Assembly (NCBI GenBank): GCA_030620115.1
Contig: JAUXFG010000065.1
Location: 1 to 20,072 of the forward strand
Reading direction: 5' to 3'
DNA length: 20,072 bases
Source: Candidatus Fermentibacterota bacterium
Lineage (GTDB): Bacteria > JAFGKV01
This document shows positions 14,261-20,072 of this stretch, one piece after another. The notes below the pieces were generated by a model that saw only the letters and a program-made list of their open reading frames with translations, made no database searches and was not told the DNA's origin. How positions within the stretch are numbered: the first letter of the stretch is position 1; every line of letters starts with the position of its first letter. Both the position numbers and the translations under genes were made by a program.

Positions 14261-17200
14261 ATGAAACGGAATGCTTTGTTCGCGCTGTTGACTTTGGCCT
14301 TCTTGTGGTCGTGGAGTGCGGCCAAGGGGCCCGAAATCCTTCCTGAGAATTACCTGCGCGGCTATGATCCTGTCACAATCCTCTTCTCGGATCCCATTGG
14401 CCCTGAAGCAGGAGGTCCTTTGGATAGCCCGGGCGAGTTCCTGCGCGTCAACCCGGAGGTGAAAGGCGAGTTCAGGTTTGTGGATGCGAGGACGATCCAG
14501 TTCCGGCCGGCAGACCCATGGCCGCCATTGGCGCGATACCGATGGGAGGTCGGCAAGAACACGAGGATCCTGCATACCATGATGGTCCCACCCGAGAAGT
14601 TGATCCCTTCTGCAGGAACGAAGAACCTCGAGGAGTTTCGCGAGGTGACACTTCATTTCCGGGATCCCCTAGCCCTGGAAGGCTTGGGCGCCATGGTTTC
14701 GTTCGAAGTGCGCCCGCTGCCCGGCATCGAGAAGAAGGATGCATTCTGGCTCACCGATGCGGATTTTCAGGTCAAGGCCCTGCAAAGAGGCTCTTCAGAG
14801 GAACCGGCTCGGTACCTGGTGACGCTCAACACGCCGGTAGGAGCCGGCCACGCCATTACACTCCACCTGCGGCTTTCGCTGGATGATGAGAGTAGATCAT
14901 CATTCGTTCAGTACACCTTTTTCACTCGGGGTGAGTTCCGGATCGTCAAAGCGGGAGTGGGGAGAACCAACTATCCTATTCCACGTGGTGGCGCATCGTA
15001 TACCAAGGAACAGGCCATTAATGTGCCCGGTGGAGATAGGAGAATCGCCATAGAGTTCAATGCCGAACCCTCTCCCGTGGATATGTCGGTCATCAGTGAG
15101 ATGGTCCGTTTTAGCCCTGCGGTGAAGAAGTTCTCATTTCGGCAAGACGGCCGGCGAATAATACTCTCCGCGGCAGTGGAGGAAGAAACGATCTACAAAG
15201 TCATACTGGCGCCGACCCCGCTGATCACTGATGAAAGCGGGCGGACGCTTCTCGCCGAAGGGACCTCATCTTTTCACTTTTACGTGCCGAAACCGTCTCC
15301 CTATATCCGGTGGAATCAGAGCAAGGGTATCCTGGAGCGTTATGGCCCCCAGGAGCTACCGGTGAGTTCCAGGGGATTCGGGCGAATCGATTTACGCATA
15401 TACAAGATCGATCCATTGGATCGGCGGTTCTGGCCTTTTCCCAGCCAACCACTGGTGGTGGATGAAGACAATCGCCCGCCAGGACCCGGAGAGGAGCCAC
15501 CCGAGCCGGATGAGCTGAGAGGCCGGCTCTCAGCAGGCGTTTTAGAGAAGCATATCCAGCTCCTGGGCGCCCCACTCGTTTCACGAGTTGTCGACCTTCC
15601 TTCATACGGGACACAGCAGGCCCACCGCTATGGTATTCCCCTCCGAGACCACTTCGAGGAAATTTCAGGGCCGGATCAGCCCGGGACCTATCTGGTTGGT
15701 TATCGAAGATTGAACAAAGAGACCACGCGAACCTACGCGAGGGTGCAGGTTACTGATCTCTGCCTTACGACCGTGAAGCGAGCAGACCAGATCTTATTTG
15801 CAGTCACTTCCTTGAAGACTGGAATGCCAGTGAGCGGTGCAATGGTGTGTGTGGAGGGATATGAATGTGGAGGGAGTACTCTTGTGATTCTCCGCAAGGG
15901 AACGACCGATCGCAGCGGCGAAGTCGTTCTGAGGCGGAAGATTGGAAATTGTGGGCACTACTCCAAATGCAGCGTTGTGCGAGTCTACATTCGCAAGGGG
16001 GATGACGCTGTTGTTATCGATCCTTCGGATCCACCGCCGATCTTTGCAGATAACTACTGGTATGGACCAAGAGGCGGATGGCTCCAGAAATTCTGTGGCG
16101 ATTGCACGACTGCCCTTACACCGCTGGAAGTCTGGTCCGCCCATCTGATTACCGAGCGACCCATCTACAGACCGTCGGAGAAAGTCCACATCAAGGGCTA
16201 TGTGCGCGGGGAGCACTATGGCAAGATCAAACGCGTCTCCCCGCACGGGTATACGTTGCATATTGTCGCTCCCGGCGGCAGGACATGGAAGCAGCCCATC
16301 AGACTGACCGAGGCAGGCACCTTCCAGCATGAATTTGCGGCTGATGATATCCCTACGGGCGAGTACCGCGTACATCTGCGCTCGATATCGAGAAGTAGCG
16401 GTATTCGATGGAAAGGAGGCAGCACCTCCTTCAGGATGGAGAACTACCGGGTACCCACCTTCGAGGTGCGGCTACATGGTGATGATATCGTGGCTATGGA
16501 TGATCCGTTCACCGTTACTCTGACCGCTTCCTATTATGCCGGAGGCAGAGTGGGCGACGAGCAGGTCAACTGGCGAGCCACACAGTTCCCTTATGCTTAT
16601 TGTCCAAAGGGGCTCAAAGGCTATCTCTGGAGCTCCACGAGGCGCTACTCCAGGGCAGAAGGCTTTTCGTCGGAGCCCGTGGTTCAGAAGACCGACAGAA
16701 CCGACCAATTAGGTACGTCGCGCCTGGTCATTGATCCGACGCTGGAGGTGGATGGGGGGGCACGGAGATACGTGGTGGAAGGCACGGTCATCGGTGCGGA
16801 CGAGCAGACAGTGACTGCCACCAAGTCGGTGATCGCATTGCCTGCCTTCTCTCTGGGACTCCAGGTTCAGCGATATATCCGGGGAGAGAAGATCATCAGG
16901 CCGAAGATCCTCATCTTGGGAGTAGACGAGAAGCCCCTGGAAGGCAAAGAGGTCACGGTTCGGCTCTTCTCCAGGGAGTGGCATTCACACCTCCAGGAGG
17001 CGGACCTTTTCGAGGGGCGGGCGAAGTACGTGACCGACGAGGTTGATACCGAGATCTGGACGACCACGCTTATGAGCGGTCCAGGGCCGGATAGCCTCGA
17101 GATCCCTGTTGATCGTGCTGGCGTCTACATCATCAAGCTCGAAGCCAGGGACAAACTCGGCAGAGCGCAGGTCGTGTCGGCCGATCTCTATGTTGCAGGG

Positions 17201-20035
17201 GAGGAAGAGCTGGCCTGGGAGAAACCTCGAGGCATGGTTTTCCAGTGCGTGGCCGACAAGGAGCGGTATGATCCTGGAGATACTGCGCGTATTCTGCTGA
17301 AGAGCCCCTTTCAACATGCCAAGGTGTTGGCGGTTGTAGAACATCCAAAGAGAAACGAGTACCACTGGCTCACCGTGCGAGGCGGCAAGGCCGAGTTCAG
17401 TACCGTGCTGTTCAAGGAACACATACCGAAACTGCCCGTTCATTTCCTCCTCATGCGAGGGCGGGGAGAGTGGCGCGAGACAGAGGAGAAACGTCACGAT
17501 CTGACGAATCCCACATCGTTGGGGAGCACGGTCTGGCTGCCTGTCACCTCTAAAGAGAACCAGATAGTGGTTACCCTTGACCATCCTACGAGAGCGCTCC
17601 CCCGGGATACGGTTGAGGTTATCATAAGGCTGGCAACGCCGGACGGGACACCACTTCCAGGCGAAGTCACATTGTGGCTGGTGGATCAGGCAGTCCTGGC
17701 ACTTGGTGAGGAAAAGCCCCTGGATCCTCTCCCCACGTTTCTACCGAAGGCTCGATCGAATATCAGGATCGCCGACACGAGGAACAGAGCGGTGGGTCTT
17801 GTGCCTGTGGTGGAAGAGCCGGGCGGAGGCGGTGCCGCGAGGGAGCGGGCGCCGGAACTGTTAGACAAAGTTACCGTCCGCAAGAAGATCGTGCCGGTGC
17901 CCTATTACAATCCACGGATTTTGGTGTCGGAGGATGGTATTGCCACGGTATCCGTTGAGCTTCCAGACAACGTCACTAATTTCAAGATACGGGCTGTGGC
18001 ATGTTCAGGGCCTTCCAGATTCGGCATCGCGAAGTCCATGCTCGCTGTTCGGTTGCCTATGGTCGTGCAGGGGGCCTTGCCTCGGTTTGTGCGGCCTGGA
18101 GATAGTTTTCGAGCAGGTGGCATCGGCAGAGTCGTAGAAGGTGCCGGTGGGCCGGGCTGGTGCAAGATCGAGGTGGACGGTCTTTCTGTTGAAGGCGAGA
18201 CCGTGAGAAAGATCAACTGGGCGCCGGGGCGTGCAGAGAAGTTGTTCTTCCCAATCAAGGTGGAAGTGCCGGACTGGGACGAGGTGGAGGGGAAGAATGT
18301 GGAGGTCACGCTTTCGATTCTTCGAGATTCAGACGGCGCCGGTGACGCGCTGAAGCTCCAGCTTCCTGTGAAGAAAGATCGACGTCGTGTGCGATTTGAA
18401 AAGCTGGCAGCAGTTGCCACCGGCGATGAGGTGCCGTTTCCTGAATTGGAGGAAGCGCCCAGAGATGGTACTGTCTTTCAGAGCATTGTGATGACCAGCG
18501 AAGAGGCAGTGCTCTACATGGCGGCGGCACTGGACTATCTCATGCGTTATCCCCACGGCTGTACCGAGCAGGTGGTGAGCCAGGCGTATCCCCTTGTGGC
18601 CATGAAGGATCTTCTTGAGCCGCTAAGCATGAGGTCGGCGATGCCTGCGGTAGCCACACGGTTCGAAGATGCGATACGCTACCTGAAGCGAACTCAGAAA
18701 TCCTCCGGATTGTACTCCTATTGGCCAGGGTCTTCCCATACCTATGTGTACCTGACTGCCTATGTCGTCGAGTTCCTGGTGGAGGCCAGGCAAGCTGGTT
18801 TTGAGTTCCCGGATCGTCTCTTGACACGGGCAGTTGCGGCGCTTCAACGGGCACTTCGATCCGACTACAGCGGATTTGTGAGTGGTTGGCGCTATGTGGA
18901 GCGGGCGGATGCGCTCTACGCCTTATCACGGGCGAATCATTTCGAAGAGTCCTACGGCATAGAACTGCTGCGCAAGAACCAGTACATGGATGCCTACGGG
19001 AGAGCCCGGGTGGCAATGGCGCTGGTTTTCGCTGATCGCACCGGCCTGGCGGTCAATCTGGAGCAGCCTCTGTGGGATGAGGTGGTATTGAGGCTTCGGA
19101 GCGGAAGAGAGGTTTTTTCAGGGCTCCAGGAGCAGAAGCGTGGCTACTCGTGGGGAGGAGTCATCAACAGTTCGGAGATCAGGTCCACGGCCTGGCTGCT
19201 CCGTGCCCTGGCGAAACTGAACCCAACTGAACAAAGGCTAGATCTCTTGGTGCGTGGTCTGGTGGACATGGGTGACAGATTCGGGTGGGGCAATACATGG
19301 AACAATGCGTCGTGCATGATAACTCTGGCAGAGTTCTTAGGGAGAGAAGACAATCGCCCCGAGGATTTGGTGTTTGAAACGAAGTTCGCCTCTGCCCGCC
19401 ATGAGCTTGTCTTGCCCAAGGGAAAGATCGCAGCATCGGATTCCTTTGATGCCGAGACAAACGGTGCTATCACCCTGATTTCCGGCACGCCTGATACGTC
19501 GGTGGTAGCCAGGATGACGCTGTCATACGTGCCCAGAGCTCCTGGTGACAGTGTAGCGGCTGGGGTGAAGGGTTTCGTAGTCTCGAGAGAGCTCTCCCTG
19601 GTTCCCGAAGGAAAGGCGCCACAGTCAAGGACGTGGATTGATTCGCCCGGCCAACCGCTTGAGTACGGGATAGGCGATGTAATCGAGGAGCACATCAGAG
19701 TGGTGAATCCCGAGGAGCGTCATTTTGTGGCAATCATGGCCCCCTTTGCCGCGGGTTTCGAACCACTGAATCCTGAACTGGCCATCTCAGGCCCCGAGGC
19801 CACCCCATCCAAGCCGAACACAATAGAGCCCTCGTACAGTATGTTCGAGGATGACCAGGCCGGATTCTATTTCGAAACTATGCCCAAAGGCACACACGAT
19901 TTCTATTTCAGACTGAGAGCCACCTTCGAGGGCTCCTTCGTGCACCCCGCCGCCTGGGCCGAAATGATGTACAAGGAAACCACCCGAGGAAATTCCCCCG
20001 GCTCCAGGATGATGATTGTTCAGAGGGAGGAGTAG
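14261..20035 (+). CDS. Bacterial alpha-2-macroglobulin with intact thioester
   Basis: An exported protease trap: cleavage of a bait segment by an invading protease exposes a thioester that links to it covalently. ATG 14261 has AGGAGGG (14246-14252) at 8 bases and gives a signal peptide (about 1-20, no lipobox Cys), so it is chosen over an upstream GTG at 14234. The length of 1924 residues exceeds E. coli YfhM (about 1650). Domains: N-terminal Ig-like/MG region (about 24-350), a Cys-rich MG-like insert (about 510-620), the ERPIYRPSEKVHIKGYVRG signature (632-650), MG domains up to TLWLVDQAVLAL, a Gly/Arg-rich bait-like linker (about 1150-1210), and the A2M domain (YYNPRILVSEDGIATVSVELPDN, about 1210-1235). 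The thioester domain has YPHGCTEQ (Cys1434, Glu1436, Gln1437), and the last domain ends PAAWAEMMYKETTRGNS. It is co-translated with the preceding gene; no pbpC follows within the window. Confidence 0.95.
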   Translation: MKRNALFALLTLAFLWSWSAAKGPEILPENYLRGYDPVTILFSDPIGPEAGGPLDSPGEFLRVNPEVKGEFRFVDARTIQFRPADPWPPLARYRWEVGKNTRILHTMMVPPEKLIPSAGTKNLEEFREVTLHFRDPLALEGLGAMVSFEVRPLPGIEKKDAFWLTDADFQVKALQRGSSEEPARYLVTLNTPVGAGHAITLHLRLSLDDESRSSFVQYTFFTRGEFRIVKAGVGRTNYPIPRGGASYTKEQAINVPGGDRRIAIEFNAEPSPVDMSVISEMVRFSPAVKKFSFRQDGRRIILSAAVEEETIYKVILAPTPLITDESGRTLLAEGTSSFHFYVPKPSPYIRWNQSKGILERYGPQELPVSSRGFGRIDLRIYKIDPLDRRFWPFPSQPLVVDEDNRPPGPGEEPPEPDELRGRLSAGVLEKHIQLLGAPLVSRVVDLPSYGTQQAHRYGIPLRDHFEEISGPDQPGTYLVGYRRLNKETTRTYARVQVTDLCLTTVKRADQILFAVTSLKTGMPVSGAMVCVEGYECGGSTLVILRKGTTDRSGEVVLRRKIGNCGHYSKCSVVRVYIRKGDDAVVIDPSDPPPIFADNYWYGPRGGWLQKFCGDCTTALTPLEVWSAHLITERPIYRPSEKVHIKGYVRGEHYGKIKRVSPHGYTLHIVAPGGRTWKQPIRLTEAGTFQHEFAADDIPTGEYRVHLRSISRSSGIRWKGGSTSFRMENYRVPTFEVRLHGDDIVAMDDPFTVTLTASYYAGGRVGDEQVNWRATQFPYAYCPKGLKGYLWSSTRRYSRAEGFSSEPVVQKTDRTDQLGTSRLVIDPTLEVDGGARRYVVEGTVIGADEQTVTATKSVIALPAFSLGLQVQRYIRGEKIIRPKILILGVDEKPLEGKEVTVRLFSREWHSHLQEADLFEGRAKYVTDEVDTEIWTTTLMSGPGPDSLEIPVDRAGVYIIKLEARDKLGRAQVVSADLYVAGEEELAWEKPRGMVFQCVADKERYDPGDTARILLKSPFQHAKVLAVVEHPKRNEYHWLTVRGGKAEFSTVLFKEHIPKLPVHFLLMRGRGEWRETEEKRHDLTNPTSLGSTVWLPVTSKENQIVVTLDHPTRALPRDTVEVIIRLATPDGTPLPGEVTLWLVDQAVLALGEEKPLDPLPTFLPKARSNIRIADTRNRAVGLVPVVEEPGGGGAARERAPELLDKVTVRKKIVPVPYYNPRILVSEDGIATVSVELPDNVTNFKIRAVACSGPSRFGIAKSMLAVRLPMVVQGALPRFVRPGDSFRAGGIGRVVEGAGGPGWCKIEVDGLSVEGETVRKINWAPGRAEKLFFPIKVEVPDWDEVEGKNVEVTLSILRDSDGAGDALKLQLPVKKDRRRVRFEKLAAVATGDEVPFPELEEAPRDGTVFQSIVMTSEEAVLYMAAALDYLMRYPHGCTEQVVSQAYPLVAMKDLLEPLSMRSAMPAVATRFEDAIRYLKRTQKSSGLYSYWPGSSHTYVYLTAYVVEFLVEARQAGFEFPDRLLTRAVAALQRALRSDYSGFVSGWRYVERADALYALSRANHFEESYGIELLRKNQYMDAYGRARVAMALVFADRTGLAVNLEQPLWDEVVLRLRSGREVFSGLQEQKRGYSWGGVINSSEIRSTAWLLRALAKLNPTEQRLDLLVRGLVDMGDRFGWGNTWNNASCMITLAEFLGREDNRPEDLVFETKFASARHELVLPKGKIAASDSFDAETNGAITLISGTPDTSVVARMTLSYVPRAPGDSVAAGVKGFVVSRELSLVPEGKAPQSRTWIDSPGQPLEYGIGDVIEEHIRVVNPEERHFVAIMAPFAAGFEPLNPELAISGPEATPSKPNTIEPSYSMFEDDQAGFYFETMPKGTHDFYFRLRATFEGSFVHPAAWAEMMYKETTRGNSPGSRMMIVQREE

Positions 20036-20072
20036 TGGTCAACCATCCTTCCCTCCCAAACTTCGTCTCGAA

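Noticed and set aside
18540-19016. 158-codon antisense frame opposite the thioester domain
   Set aside because: It is in the shadow of the highly conserved alpha-2-macroglobulin coding region, with low-complexity composition.

Overview
This window looks like chromosomal DNA from an uncultured Gram-negative bacterium of moderately high G+C. The evidence is a YbdG-type mechanosensitive channel, a CreBC two-component system with a periplasmic sensor loop, and two giant exported proteins with Sec signal peptides, one of them a bacterial alpha-2-macroglobulin. No rRNA, tRNA or transposase gene is visible. The intergenic regions are unusually rich in small palindromic dispersed repeats. I cannot name a phylum from the sequence alone.

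Layout. (1) 1-2170, minus strand: the nearly complete 5' part of folB (dihydroneopterin aldolase, cut by the left edge) and a YbdG/MscM-type channel gene, separated by about 550 bp of repeats. (2) 2860-4985, plus strand: creB-creC, overlapping by 4 bp. The CreC phosphoacceptor motif is altered (His-Gly-Leu-Lys-Gly instead of the usual His-Glu-Leu-Lys-Ser). (3) 5450-6042: a DUF433/DUF5615 (VapBC-like, PIN-fold) toxin-antitoxin pair overlapping by 4 bp, with a credible promoter and a palindrome at the predicted start site. Directly repeated composite elements lie on both sides. (4) 6043-7197: a gene-free repeat cluster containing a perfect 40-bp palindrome, a 7-bp tandem array, a large imperfect hairpin, and a 175-bp MITE-like element nested in another repeat with a 9-bp target duplication. 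(5) 7198-8685: two adjacent, mutually homologous polytopic membrane proteins, preceded by three TTCAY half-sites at exact 11-bp spacing and a -10-like box. (6) 9079-20035: a two-gene unit with a 1-bp gap, encoding a 1726-residue exported beta-sandwich repeat protein of unknown function and a 1924-residue alpha-2-macroglobulin with an intact CTEQ thioester motif.

How the genes may work together. The two giant proteins are almost certainly co-translated and act outside the cytoplasm. By family knowledge the alpha-2-macroglobulin covalently traps attacking proteases. The repeat protein is a candidate partner or scaffold, and this pairing is the most likely under-described system here. The membrane pair just upstream may be functionally linked but has its own probable promoter. 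CreB may control the membrane pair through the TTCAY sites, which resemble the E. coli cre-tag, but this is inference.
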